Positions 36,661-45,749 are shown, counted from the first letter of the stretch. The stretch is DNA of 64,000 nt from Planctomycetaceae bacterium (GCA_002702655.1 PABB01000008.1:95167-159166); one strand, 5' to 3'. Notes: generated by a model from the sequence alone, not told the origin. Made by a program: numbers and translations.

Positions 36661-37145
36661 ATTGAGCACGTGTGAAGGCACGCTTGTTCCCGGTTTGCCG
36701 ATGCGAATTGCGGGCTCTCCAGATCTACCCGAGGCGGTACTCACAGCGATCAGGGCCACGGTGCAGGCGGCGCATCGATAGGAGAAGTTGAGGTCAATTC
36801 AGCCGTCGAATTGCAGCTGCTTTCTTTCGCACGCCTCTCCTGTGCGGAAATGCTCGAACTTTTCGCCCGTGAGCGTCCCAGAGCCGCTCCCGACGTCCTG
36901 CCGAATGATCTTTTGCAGTCCCAAAAAAGCAGACTTGAAATACCGCTCTCTTCACGCCGCGAAGCATCTTGAAATCCCATCTGTGAGTGGCATTTGCAGA
37001 GTGCAACGCTCGGGCGCCGCTGTCGGCAGCCGCGTCAGGGGATCATGTCGGGCTGCATACGCCCCCTCGGCGCAATTCTCGGCCACGGAAACGCGCCGAA
37101 CACATCGAGGTTCCAGCCGCAAGCAGACGTCACTCGATCGATTAG
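36661..37145. other. Intergenic stretch, nothing recognised
   Basis: Frames here are short and lack family features. Confidence 0.4.
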
Positions 37146-37600
37146 GTGCCCGGACCTTTTAGGATAGCGAGCCTGTTGGTCCGGGGAACTGGATGCTCTC
37201 CCGCCTGCGTGCCACGCTGGCGTGTGCCGCGGGGGAATCTGCATGAGGGGAGTCTCCTGGGACGGAGGGAGACCGCCCCCAAGGCCGAGAGCGGCCGAGA
37301 GAGGGGAAAGCAATACGACACCACCGCATTGCGGCGGGCGGGCGCTGGCCTGAGGCAGGCCAAGACGCGTCATCCAAGACCTTATGCCCCGCTGGAGGGC
37401 TGGAATAAGCGCGGGCCGGGATTCGGCCCGACGGGGTCTGTTGCGGGCCCGCGTCGGCGACCGCTGCTCCCTGGCAGTTGGTATCCCACGCGGTGGCTGA
37501 ATCGGCCATCGCAGGCAATGGTCTGCGGACTGCTGAGATGGGGTCTCGCGAGCGAGACGTCTGCAGCTCTGCCGGCCACCTGGCGGAATGAGCCTCGCCA
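37146..37600 (+). ncRNA. Hairpin-rich tract, candidate structured RNA
   Basis: Within about 410 bases there are several perfect hairpins in series: CCCGGACC 37149-37156 with 37178-37185; GGCCG 37283-37287 with 37292-37296; TGGCCTG 37346-37352 with 37356-37362; CGGGCCG 37412-37418 with 37424-37430; and GTCTCGC 37543-37549 with 37552-37558. A longer-range pairing (CGCGGGCC around 37410 with GGCCCGCG near 37445) is also possible. Open frames through it are not protein-like. I checked by eye for hallmarks of RNase P RNA, tmRNA, SRP RNA, group I and group II introns and saw none. Strand is uncertain because hairpins are symmetrical. High GC content makes hairpins more likely by chance. Confidence 0.3.
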
Positions 37601-38469
37601 TCCGCACCGCCGTCTCAACCCCGCGAAGCGGCAGCCGCGCATGTCGATATCGTATACTTCAGGTGAATGCCTTTTCAGGAACGATCGGCGCACCTTGCTC
37701 GCGCGACGCGTCGCGGGACGCGGCCGGCGTAAGAACTGTCAAGTGGATGCTTCCCGAGGGCCGAGACCCATGCCGCTGAAGATGTCGTCGTTGCCGTCTT
37801 TCAATCAGGTACAGACGCTCGCCCTTGATTTTTTTTGGGCGTTGGAGAGCCGGTTGACTCCGTCCACAGCGCTGGCTGCCGTGGTGCTGATCGCGTATCT
37901 ATCCGGACGGCGGTCGTGACCTGCCGCCCGATCCTGTCACGGCAGTTGGTCCACGAATCGGGGGAAACCCAGTGGCGCCTGACGGGGTTGAGTGAGAATC
38001 GACCTGCCGCTGATGTCGAGATCCGCTCAGCCAATGAGGATGGGACAGACTCCAGCTGGCAGCAATGAGCCAAAGGTGGCAGTCGACATGCTGGCTCGTG
38101 TTGGCGGGGGCCGTCCTGGAGAAAAACAAGGGGGCATGCTACGGTTGCTTGGGGGACTGGCGATGGCGCCTGCTCTCGGACTCGAGCAGCAGTTTGTCCA
38201 ACTGCTCGCGCGGCAGATAATCCAGATCCCAATGGCCCACGTGCTGGTGCTTCACCTCGTCCGAGTAAATTCGCATGCGCGGGACGCTTTGGTCGCTCTC
38301 ACTCGCCGGTCGGTCGTGCATGGCGCGTACTCCGTGGGGCTGCTGACGTCACGATAGGAAAGTGCCCGGCGAGGGACCGTAGTCGCTTGAGTCCTGGCTG
38401 GATGCCGAGCCGTAAGGGTAACCGTCTTGGGAGCTGCTCTTTCACGGCGACGCCTCCCAGCCGTGGCGT
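37601..38469. other. Intergenic stretch, probably decayed DNA
   Basis: No gene with recognisable motif. A 45-codon plus-strand frame near 37785-37919 (ending in LAAVVLIAYLSGRRS) and a minus-strand frame at 38139-38321 look somewhat protein-like but have no start, context or family that I can support. They may be relics. Confidence 0.4.
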
Positions 38470-38660
38470 GCTCAGCGTCTCCAACTCATGCAGACGCTTC
38501 GTCTGGTCCTTGCGAAGACCGCCGTACGCGATCCGCCCGCGAATCCGCGTCTGCGTGGACGCCCCAGTCTGCTTGGCCGCAAGTCCCTGCGTCGCGCCCA
38601 GCGACATTAACGCCTCCGCTTCACGACGCTTCGGGATAATCTCCTCGAACCGTACTTCGC
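38470..38660 (-). pseudogene. Relic of an IS3-family transposase OrfA
   Basis: The minus-strand frame reads FEEIIPKRREAEALMSLGAT, then GLAAKQTGASTQT, then YGGLRKDQTKRLHELE. This matches the helix-turn-helix and leucine-zipper start of IS3 OrfA proteins (EEQIIxxLREAExLxxxG, KQxGVSEQTYYRWRKxYGG, DQAKRLKELExENARLK). After LHELE (about 38479) the similarity stops, and no OrfB or terminal repeats are visible. So it is an old, degraded insertion sequence. The reading frame itself happens to remain open to 38299. Confidence 0.72.
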
Positions 38661-38980
38661 GCCTCTCGCCATCTCAACGCCTTCCTTCGCCTTTGGCCCT
38701 GAAGCCGAGATTGTTCGCCTCGACATGAACTCAATTACAGGGCTGAGAAATTTCAACCCGGTGACGAGCCCAGGGCGCCGGCTCACTTCTGTTTCTAGCA
38801 GAAGTCGTGCGCTGAGTTGGGCGCCCAGACGGGAGTTCTGTCATCTTACGGGCCCGTCGTGCAACCCTGGAGTCGTGCCTCGCGTGCGTATCCGCTGCAG
38901 CCATCCAGGTTGAACCCGGACCGAGTTGGGACTAATTTGTCGGTTGGATAGTTCTCGTACGTGACGCAAGCGGACGAACG
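38661..38980. other. Intergenic stretch upstream of the aldo/keto reductase gene
   Basis: No gene or clear promoter can be supported here. Confidence 0.4.
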
Positions 38981-39949
38981 ATGCAATACAGAAAGCTGGG
39001 TGCACGCGGCCCTCAAGTGTCGACGGTCGGCTGTGGCTGTTGGGCGATCGGCGGTCTGGACTGGGGCGCAACGGACGACGCCGAGTCAATCGCCGCACTG
39101 CACGCCGCGCTCGACGGAGGCGTGACGCTTCTGGACACCGCCGATGTCTACGGACGCGGTCATTCGGAAGAACTGATTGCGCGTGTCTTGCGTGAACGCC
39201 GCGACGCAGCGGTCGTGATCGCGACCAAGGCTGGTAATGACTTCTACCACGCAACCGAGGCCGACGACGAAGGGTATGGCCCGATACGCCAGAACTACGA
39301 CAAGGACTACATCGTTTTCGCGGTCGAGAAGAGCCTGAAACGCCTCGGAGTCGAGGCGATCGACATCCTGCAATTGCATAGCGCGGACTTGCAGCAACTG
39401 GAGCGAGACGATCCCTGGGAAGCTCTCGAAACACTCAAGCGAAGCGGCAAGATCAAGCATGCCGGTTGGAGCGTACAATCCTTCCAAGAGTCCGACCAGG
39501 CCGCCATCCTCGATCGGCGCCATGACCTGTTGGACGTGATCCAGGTGCGTTACAACGTCCTGGAGCGATCTGCGGAGCGCGACTTGTTTCCGCGGGCCAT
39601 GCACTATGGAATCGGCGTGATCGTGCGGATTCCCCTGCTGTTCGGCTTGCTCACCGGCAAGTTTTCCAGGGATTCGCGATTCGGCCCCGACGACCATCGT
39701 CGCTTCAATCTCTCGTCAGACAAGCTCGCCGACTATTTCGAACAATTCGAGAAGCTCGAACCGGCCTATGCGCAACTCGGCGAACAGACACAGGCGCAGA
39801 CGAGTCTCCGCTTTTGCCTGTCTCATCCTGCTTGCCATACGGTCATTCCTGGCGCCAAGACGCCGGCTCAAGTCCGCGACAACGTGCGGGCTGGCACGCT
39901 CGGAGCACTCGCCCCGGAAGACTTGGCTCGGTTCCAACTCCCGAGTTAG
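38981..39949 (+). CDS. Aldo/keto reductase
   Basis: The 322-residue cytoplasmic NADPH-dependent oxidoreductase has the (beta/alpha)8 barrel of the aldo/keto reductase superfamily. The catalytic tetrad is visible: Asp and Tyr in LLDTADVYGRGHSEE (about residues 46-60), Lys in VIATKAGND (about 84) and His in ILQLHSADL (about 131). The cofactor part near the C-terminus contains HTVIPGAKTPAQVRDNVRA. Substrate cannot be told. The gene stands alone in a relic-rich region with a weak ribosome-binding site before ATG 38981. Confidence 0.94.
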   Translation: MQYRKLGARGPQVSTVGCGCWAIGGLDWGATDDAESIAALHAALDGGVTLLDTADVYGRGHSEELIARVLRERRDAAVVIATKAGNDFYHATEADDEGYGPIRQNYDKDYIVFAVEKSLKRLGVEAIDILQLHSADLQQLERDDPWEALETLKRSGKIKHAGWSVQSFQESDQAAILDRRHDLLDVIQVRYNVLERSAERDLFPRAMHYGIGVIVRIPLLFGLLTGKFSRDSRFGPDDHRRFNLSSDKLADYFEQFEKLEPAYAQLGEQTQAQTSLRFCLSHPACHTVIPGAKTPAQVRDNVRAGTLGALAPEDLARFQLPS

Positions 39950-40665
39950 CATCTCCTTGACTCGCACCCGCGAATCCACGTCGAGCGGCCTCGTCGCAAG
40001 TCGCGGCTCAGCAGGCTGCATAAGAGTACCTGCAATTTACACGAGGATATGCAACCGACTCTGACGCCACTGTCATCACATCGAATTCGAGTATCTCAGA
40101 ACGTGTTGTGACAATCAGTTTGTCGACGTGGCGCACGCGCGGGGCAGGGGGGAGCATCGCGAAGTCGGCGACAGCTTCGCTGGAGCGGCAGGTTCGTTCA
40201 CAGTCTCGAGCGTGACCGCCGGAGCGAGCTAGCCCAGCGATCGATCGTGCGTTCCATGAGCCGTTGTTTCGGGAGGCTTCGAAGTCTGCAACCACGCCGG
40301 CAGCACGGAGCGGCCGTAGGCGACCTCGCCGAATACGCCCCCCCCGGCGCAGGTCCTCAGACCACGTTCACGACTCAACGAAATCTGCGTAGGCTCAAGG
40401 GCCGGTGGCCTCTTCGTCGCGTCTCGCGGTCGCCGCGACAAAGAGAGCGATCGTCGCCTGATTGCGATGTTTAAACGGAGAATCGCCGCCGAAGAGCGAG
40501 TCGGGTTGTCAAATCCTGCATCAACCCGCAACGTGACGTATAATTAGTCCTGCGAATCGACATGATGAGCCCGGCGCGATATGCCCATCACTGGGGCGCT
40601 ACCGCGGGCGACCTCGCACCGGGCGCGACGATTGCGCCGACAGACGACCGACAGAAGATCGCTCG
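39950..40665. other. Intergenic stretch upstream of hflK
   Basis: No gene supported. Near its end a TATAAT (40539-40544) follows directly after the shared 17-base motif and may be the -10 box of the hflKC operon, though no good -35 is seen. Confidence 0.45.
40519..40535 (+). promoter_or_regulatory. Shared 17-base motif upstream of hflK, copy 2
   Basis: CATCAACCCGCAACGTG differs at one base from 33102-33118 and is followed three bases later by TATAAT. It lies 131 bases before the hflK ATG. Its position over the -35 region would suit a regulator site, but two copies alone cannot show this. Confidence 0.35.
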
Positions 40666-41643
40666 ATGAAAGACATCATTCCCCATGATTGGCGCAGCCA
40701 ACGCGTGCGACCGGCGCCCGTCCTGTGGGGCGTGGCAGCGTTGGCGGCAGTGATCGCGGCGTGGACCTCGTTCTACACCGTACAGGCTGAGTCGCAGGGC
40801 GTGGTGCTGCGGTTCGGCAAATACATCAAGACCGTCGATCCGGGCCTGCGTTTCAAGTTGCCGCTGGGGATCGACCGGGTTGAAATCGTGCCGGTGCGCC
40901 GCCAATTGAAGCAAGAATTCGGCTTTGGCACGGAAGGAGGGACGAACGAAACGCAGTACTCGTCGGAGCAGGCCGAGGAGCGTAGCATGGTCACCGGCGA
41001 TCTCAACGCCGCGACCGTCGAATGGATTATTCAGTACCGGATCGCCGAACCGCGGCAGTATCTCTTCAAGGTTCGCGGGCCCGGCGAGACGCTGCGGGAC
41101 ATTTCCGAGTCGGTGATGCGCACGGTCGTCGGCGACAGAACCGTCGACGAGGTGATCACCGTGGGGCGCCAAGAAATTGAGGTGGAAGCGCTCGACCAAC
41201 TGCAGGAGGTCGTTGACAAGTACGAGCTGGGATTGAGCATCGATCAGGTGCAGTTGAAGAACGTCAATCCGCCGAAACCGGTGCAGCCGTCGTTCAACGA
41301 AGTGAATCAAGCGCAGCAAGAACGGGAGCGGATGATCAACGTCGCCAACGGCGAATACAACAAGACAGTGCCCCGCGCCCGCGGCGAAGCGGATCAGAAG
41401 ATCCAAGCCGCCGAGGGATACGCCCTCAAACGGGTCAATGAAGCCGAAGGGGACGTCTCCCGGTTCAGCGCCGTACTGGCTGAGTATCTCAAAGCTCCCG
41501 AAGTGACGAAGCGCCGGATCTACATCGAAACGATGCGCGAGATTCTGCCGCGGCTGGGGCGAAAAGTCATCATCGACGAAGCAGCGGGCGGCGTCTTGCC
41601 CTTGCTGCAGCTGACCCCCAGCGGTCCGGAGGGCGCACCATGA
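40666..41643 (+). CDS. hflK: HflK, SPFH-domain regulator of FtsH
   Basis: The 325-residue protein has one N-terminal membrane segment (about residues 18-38, VLWGVAALAAVIAAWTSFYTV), then an SPFH/band-7 domain (QAESQGVVLRFGKY, VDPGLRFKLPLGIDRV, DLNAATVEWIIQYRI) and a helical Glu/Arg/Ala-rich part (QQERERMINVANGEYN, RGEADQKIQAAEGYALKRVNEAEGD). It forms, with HflC, the large ring that encloses the FtsH protease in the membrane. The acidic, Gly-rich N-terminal extension of the E. coli protein is absent. Its end overlaps the hflC start by four bases (ATGA). Confidence 0.94.
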   Translation: MKDIIPHDWRSQRVRPAPVLWGVAALAAVIAAWTSFYTVQAESQGVVLRFGKYIKTVDPGLRFKLPLGIDRVEIVPVRRQLKQEFGFGTEGGTNETQYSSEQAEERSMVTGDLNAATVEWIIQYRIAEPRQYLFKVRGPGETLRDISESVMRTVVGDRTVDEVITVGRQEIEVEALDQLQEVVDKYELGLSIDQVQLKNVNPPKPVQPSFNEVNQAQQERERMINVANGEYNKTVPRARGEADQKIQAAEGYALKRVNEAEGDVSRFSAVLAEYLKAPEVTKRRIYIETMREILPRLGRKVIIDEAAGGVLPLLQLTPSGPEGAP

Positions 41644-42602
41644 ATCGACTCCTCATTCCCTTGGCCGCAGTCACGGTCGCGGTCGTCGCCTTTCTCGCGT
41701 TCAGCGCGGCGTACACCGTGGCGGAAACCGAACAGGTCATCGTCACCGAGTTTGGCAAGCCGGTCGGCGATCCCGTCACCGCAGCCGGTCTGCACTTCAA
41801 GACGCCCTTCATCCAAGAAGTGACGCGGATTGAAAAGCGGATTCTCGAGTGGGACGGGCGTCCCAACGAAATGCCGACGAAGGACAAGACCTACATCGTC
41901 GTTGACACCTTCGGCCGTTGGCGCATCCAGGACGCCAAGCAGTTCTTCCTGCGATTGCGCGACGAACGCAGCGCCCAATCGCGTCTTGACGACATTCTGG
42001 GCAGTGAAACGCGCAACGCGATCGCCAAGCATGAGTTGATAGAGGTGATTCGCACGACTAAGGATCGCGAGCCGGCGCAAGACGCGGTGCTGGTCGACGC
42101 GCCCGGCAATCTCGGCATGCTCTACCCGATCAAGTTGGGTCGCAAGAAGATTGAGCAGGAGATTTTTGAACAGGCGGCGATCAAGCTGACTGATTTTGGC
42201 ATCCAATTGCTCGACGTACGGTTTAAGCGAATCAACTACAACGAAAGCGTTGGCCAGAGGATCTACGAGCGGATGATCAGCGAGCGCCAGCAGATTGCAG
42301 AGCGGTTCCGCTCCGAAGGCGCCGGCGAAGCGGCGAAGATCCTAGGAAAGAAAGAGCGCGACCTGCTTCAGATCGAGTCGCAAGCGTATAAGCGAGTTCA
42401 GGAGATCCGCGGCGCCGCGGACGCCCGCGCCACCGAGATCTACGCCGGCGCATACAACCAAAGCCCCGAGTCGATTGCGTTTTACGAGTTCATCAAGACG
42501 ATGGAAACGTACCAAGAGATGCTCGATCGCGAGACGACGTTGGTACTGACCACCGGCAGCGACATCTTCCGCCTGCTGAAGAACATCGACCGGAAGCCCT
42601 GA
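41640..42602 (+). CDS. hflC: HflC, SPFH-domain partner of HflK
   Basis: The 320-residue protein has an N-terminal membrane segment (about residues 4-25, LLIPLAAVTVAVVAFLAFSAAYTV), then the SPFH domain (VAETEQVIVTEFGKPVGD, AGLHFKTPFIQEVTRIEKRI, DTFGRWRIQDAKQFF) and the typical HflC helical end (GEAAKILGKKERDLLQIESQAYKRVQEIRGAADARATEIYA, YNQSPESIAFYEFIKTMETY). Both length and order fit the family. Coupled translation with hflK is indicated by the ATGA overlap. Confidence 0.95.
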   Translation: MNRLLIPLAAVTVAVVAFLAFSAAYTVAETEQVIVTEFGKPVGDPVTAAGLHFKTPFIQEVTRIEKRILEWDGRPNEMPTKDKTYIVVDTFGRWRIQDAKQFFLRLRDERSAQSRLDDILGSETRNAIAKHELIEVIRTTKDREPAQDAVLVDAPGNLGMLYPIKLGRKKIEQEIFEQAAIKLTDFGIQLLDVRFKRINYNESVGQRIYERMISERQQIAERFRSEGAGEAAKILGKKERDLLQIESQAYKRVQEIRGAADARATEIYAGAYNQSPESIAFYEFIKTMETYQEMLDRETTLVLTTGSDIFRLLKNIDRKP

Positions 42603-42909
42603 TGGGCGGCGGCTGGTTGTCGCCCCAAGGCGCGTAACGCATGCCCGCCGCCGGCGCTGCGCTCCGCGAGGGGCCTCGCAACTGCTGTCGGCGGACATGG
42701 CCTCAGCGATTGTCGCCTGCATGCAGATCGCCGAAGCTGGCCCCTCGCAGCGCTTGGGCCAATCGCCGTAGTGGCAGCGGTCGTCCGTCGACGGAGACAC
42801 CGCTGCAGGTTCGCAGAAATCCCCATGCGTCGCCAGCGCGTCGGAGGACGCGAGGGCGGGCCCGCGCGGCGAGTTCCTTTCGGCCAAATACGGGTCGCGT
42901 GGTTGCGAT
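42603..42909. other. Intergenic stretch after hflC
   Basis: No gene supported. A GGCGGCGG/CCGCCGCC pair flanks the first 40 bases but has no T tract. Confidence 0.4.
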
Positions 42910-43956
42910 TTGCCAAGACGAAAGGGCGCCCCCGCCCACGCAACGTGGCCTGCGTCCGGCGAGCACATTCGTACGGACGGCGTGGGTTGTCACCCGCGCG
43001 AAGGCGACCACGACATCACCGAGAGCGACTGGAAACTCCATCTCGATTTCGCAGCCAAACGCCTCGCCGTGTTCGCCAGTCCCGATTACGCCCTGGCGTA
43101 CGAGCGGCGGCTGGCTCTGGCCGGACAAGCTGCCGGCGAGTACGGCGAACTGCTGGCACGGCACGAGCTGGCAGCGTCAGCGGTCCGCAGCCTCGACGAC
43201 CGCTTGTCCCGGTCCGCCAACACGCGCCTCGGGTGGCGCGACCTGGGCGAAGCGGCCTTGCTGGAAGGCCAAGAAGCAGCCGCGGCGTTCGCCGCCGCGG
43301 ACTACGGGCCGGTGGCGACTTTTTACCGCGGCCGGGCGCTGGAGGGGGTCGTCAAGCGTCTGGTGGGTCCGCGGGTGCTCGTCCTGATCACGCACGGCGA
43401 TTTTCTGCAGAACGAACTTGAGGCGGCGCCAGGCGTCGGCGGCGGACGGCCTCTTCTGGAAGCTGTTGCCGATCGCGGCGGCGCCGGACTGGCGCGGAGC
43501 GGGCTGCAGGCGGTGGAAGACCCCTTCCTGCGGTCCTACCTCGTGCTGGCCGGCGCGAACCGGATCGACGAACAGATCCCCGCTAAGGTCGAAGTCGAAA
43601 ACGGCTGGCTGACTGCCTGGGAAATGGCCCAACTCGACTTGCGCGGGACGGACTTGGTCGTGCTCAGCGCCTGCAGCACCAATCGCGGCGAGGCCAACAA
43701 TCGCCAAGCGGTCATGGGCATGCGTTTGGCCCTGCTGTTTGCCGGCGCGCCGACGGTCGTCGGCAGCCTGTTTGAAGTCCCCAACGCTGAGCCACGGCGA
43801 CTGTTGAAGCCCTTTTATGGAGGCGTGGCCGCCGGGCAAGGCAAGCTGGCCGCGCTGAACGCCGCCAAGCTGCGGTTCATTCGCGAGCGCCGCAACGCAG
43901 TCGGCGCCGCCCACCCGTTTTACTGGTCGAGCTTTGTCCTCGTCGGCGAGCCATGA
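42910..43956 (+). CDS. 5'-truncated CHAT-domain (caspase-like) protein
   Basis: The open frame encodes up to 348 residues from TTG 42910. The C-terminal 200 residues are a CHAT peptidase domain: RVLVLITHGDF with the catalytic His (162), GTDLVVLSACSTNRGE with the catalytic Cys (255), then LLFAGAPTVVGSLFEVPN and HPFYWSSFVLVGEP. CHAT proteases act on partner proteins in signalling or defence, normally behind TPR or other sensor repeats. Here the repeats are missing: residues 10-51 are the esterase-tail repeat in a chance fusion and the intervening 90 residues are not recognised. No ribosome-binding site supports the start. It is either a rescued gene or, more likely, a pseudogene with an intact catalytic end. 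Confidence 0.65.
   Translation: MPRRKGAPAHATWPASGEHIRTDGVGCHPREGDHDITESDWKLHLDFAAKRLAVFASPDYALAYERRLALAGQAAGEYGELLARHELAASAVRSLDDRLSRSANTRLGWRDLGEAALLEGQEAAAAFAAADYGPVATFYRGRALEGVVKRLVGPRVLVLITHGDFLQNELEAAPGVGGGRPLLEAVADRGGAGLARSGLQAVEDPFLRSYLVLAGANRIDEQIPAKVEVENGWLTAWEMAQLDLRGTDLVVLSACSTNRGEANNRQAVMGMRLALLFAGAPTVVGSLFEVPNAEPRRLLKPFYGGVAAGQGKLAALNAAKLRFIRERRNAVGAAHPFYWSSFVLVGEP
42930..43067 (+). pseudogene. Second copy of the esterase 3' fragment
   Basis: It is similar to 3165-3293 over about 130 bases: ATWPASGEHI, TDGVGCHPREGDHDIT, SDWKLHLDFAAKR. Substitutions are spread over all codon positions, so neither copy looks selected as protein. The frame runs on without stop into the CHAT sequence. 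Confidence 0.5.
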
Positions 43957-44059
43957 CCGCAATACGACGCCAGCAGAGTGGCGTCGTACTGGCGAAGATT
44001 CATCCCATCCAACACCGGGCGCCCGCCAGAATGCCGACTCCGCTGGGGGGTATGGATAG

Positions 44060-44398
44060 CCGCCTTGCGGTCGACCGGACCAAAGCCTCCGTGTTCCTGC
44101 CGCAGACCGGGTTTCGCCGACTCGGTTCATTGCCGTCCAGGCCGCAGCGGGCGTCCCGATGACGCTGGTCGATCGATACCAGAACTGCAGCCTGCCCGAC
44201 GGCCAAGTCCTCGGTTGGGGGACCGGCGCGGGCAACCGCTGTGCCGAGTACGGACTGCACCCCGACCAGTTGGGCGACGACCCGACGGGCGCCGCCTGGG
44301 CTGACGCCATTCAGGCTGCGATCGTGCCGGAGCCAACGTCGTTCGCGCTGCTGGCCACTTGCATCACCGGGGGCGCCTGGCGCCGAGCGAAGGCTTGA
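44060..44398 (+). pseudogene. C-terminal fragment of an SGNH-type hydrolase with PEP-CTERM tail
   Basis: After an in-frame TAG at 44057-44059 the frame reads TRFIAVQAAAGVPMTLVDRYQ, then AEYGLHPDQLGDD, then AWADAIQAAIVPEPTSFALL, ending in a basic tail. This matches the end of GDSL/SGNH esterases (block V, D-G-x-HPN-x-x-G; the usual Asp is Glu-Tyr here) joined to a PEP-CTERM signal. The nucleophile block with GDS and the signal peptide are absent, so it is a gene tail. A start at ATG 44159 would leave only 79 residues. It follows the CHAT fragment in the same relic-rich area. Confidence 0.6.
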
Positions 44399-44525
44399 AA
44401 TGCCCCCGTCGGCGTGCTCTGGGCGTCGGGGACTACCAGAGACCGGCGGAGTTCGCCGCCCGCCGGTCGCACCGTGCCATGATGGCCGAGACGAGACGGC
44501 TTGGCGCGGCCGTGTGTTTGGAGCC

Positions 44526-45749
44526 CTATTCTCCGATGCAGAAGAGTCCGTCGTCGGTGCGGAAGTAGATTCGGTTTCCACAGATCGCCGGCGTGGCCCG
44601 GGTCAATCCCGGCAGTTCGTTCTCGGCCACGATGGCTAATTCGTCCGGGCTGGCAGGGAAGACCTTGGTCACGCCGTCTTCGTTGACTGCGAGGATGTGT
44701 TGATTCACCAGCGTGAGCGAGGCGGAGAAGTTCCCGCCGAGCCGCTTGCGCCACATTTCCCGGCCCGTTTCGGCATGCCAGCAGTAGCCGATGCCGTCGT
44801 TGGTCACGGCGTAGAGATAGCCGTTGTGGACCAACATGGACGGAATGTAAGTGGCGGCATTATTCTGCCAAACTACGTCGCCCGTCGCGGCATCGACGCA
44901 GACGGTCGTGCGTTGGGGCCACCCGCCGCTGACGAACGCCCGTTCGCCGTCGGTGACCATGGACCCCACGGCCATTTGGGCGCCCGTTTCGGTGGCCCAG
45001 ATTTCGTCGCCGGACGACAGTTGGAATGCGGCCACCGAATTGCTGCCGGACAGCAGCACCATGTCCTGCCCGGCAACCCGAAACACCATCGGAGTCACGT
45101 AGGAGTTGAAGGCGGGCCGCTGCGCCCGCCAAGCCACTTCTCCCGTGTCAGCTCGTAAAGCGACCAACACGTTGTCGGGGGCGTTGTCGACCGCCACGAG
45201 CACCAACGCGTCTTGGCAAACGGGCGAAGCGCCGTAGCCAAACTGAGATTCAAAATCGGCGACCTTGCGCTGCCAGAGGCGGTTGCCGTCCAGGTCGAGC
45301 GCCGTCGTCCAGATGGCGTCGTCATTCATGAACGTCACGAAGACCCGCTCGCCATCGCAGGCCGCCGAGCAGGACGCGTTCGTGCACATCGCATGCACCT
45401 GCTTGGGGTCCACAAAGTTGCCTTGGTGGACGTCGGTCTTCCACAATGGCGCGCCATGGGATCGGTTCAAGCAAACAACCGATTGCACCTGCGTCTCGTG
45501 ATCCGCCGTGGTCAAGAAGATGCGATCTCCGTAGAGAACAGGAGACGAATTGCCCTCGCCCGGGATGTCGGCTCTCCAGAGAATGTTCTCAGACTCGGAC
45601 CATGTCAGCGGAACTTGCTGCTCGCCAGCGTCGCCGTCCCCGTGAGGCCCGCGCCACTTGGGCCAGTTCTCCACGCCGGCGCCGTGCAGGACGGGATTGA
45701 CGATCACAATTACGAGGACGGAGACGAGAGCCGATCGATTGAGTTGCAT
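44526..45749 (-). CDS. Exported PQQ-like beta-propeller protein
   Basis: The 407-residue protein has a signal peptide (ALVSVLVIVIVNPVLHGAG, about residues 6-25) and then a WD/PQQ-type propeller: repeated blades such as WPKWRGPHGDGDA, ILWRADIPGEGNSSPVLYGDRIFLTT, LVALRADTGEVAWRAQ, AFQLSSGDEIWATETGAQ, VCVDAATGDVVWQNN and YCWHAETGREMWRKRLGG. Proteins of this PQQ_2/outer-membrane BamB-like type are common in planctomycetes as extracytoplasmic proteins of unknown substrate; no PQQ-dehydrogenase catalytic set is seen. ATG 45747-45749 has GAGGT about 9 bases upstream, so I prefer it to the start 12 codons earlier. It stands alone. Confidence 0.92.
   Translation of the reverse strand: MQLNRSALVSVLVIVIVNPVLHGAGVENWPKWRGPHGDGDAGEQQVPLTWSESENILWRADIPGEGNSSPVLYGDRIFLTTADHETQVQSVVCLNRSHGAPLWKTDVHQGNFVDPKQVHAMCTNASCSAACDGERVFVTFMNDDAIWTTALDLDGNRLWQRKVADFESQFGYGASPVCQDALVLVAVDNAPDNVLVALRADTGEVAWRAQRPAFNSYVTPMVFRVAGQDMVLLSGSNSVAAFQLSSGDEIWATETGAQMAVGSMVTDGERAFVSGGWPQRTTVCVDAATGDVVWQNNAATYIPSMLVHNGYLYAVTNDGIGYCWHAETGREMWRKRLGGNFSASLTLVNQHILAVNEDGVTKVFPASPDELAIVAENELPGLTRATPAICGNRIYFRTDDGLFCIGE

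Noticed and set aside
37146-37600. Identification of the tract as RNase P RNA, tmRNA, SRP RNA or a group I/II intron
   Set aside because: The conserved core segments of these RNAs that I know are not seen, and no reverse transcriptase or nuclease gene adjoins.
37146-37919. A 257-codon plus-strand frame through the hairpin-rich tract
   Set aside because: Not protein-like in composition; the repeated hairpins explain the sequence better. The last 45 codons look somewhat better but have no start or context.
43953-44162. A 69-codon plus-strand frame after the CHAT gene
   Set aside because: The SGNH/PEP-CTERM fragment lies in another frame in the same place and explains the sequence better.
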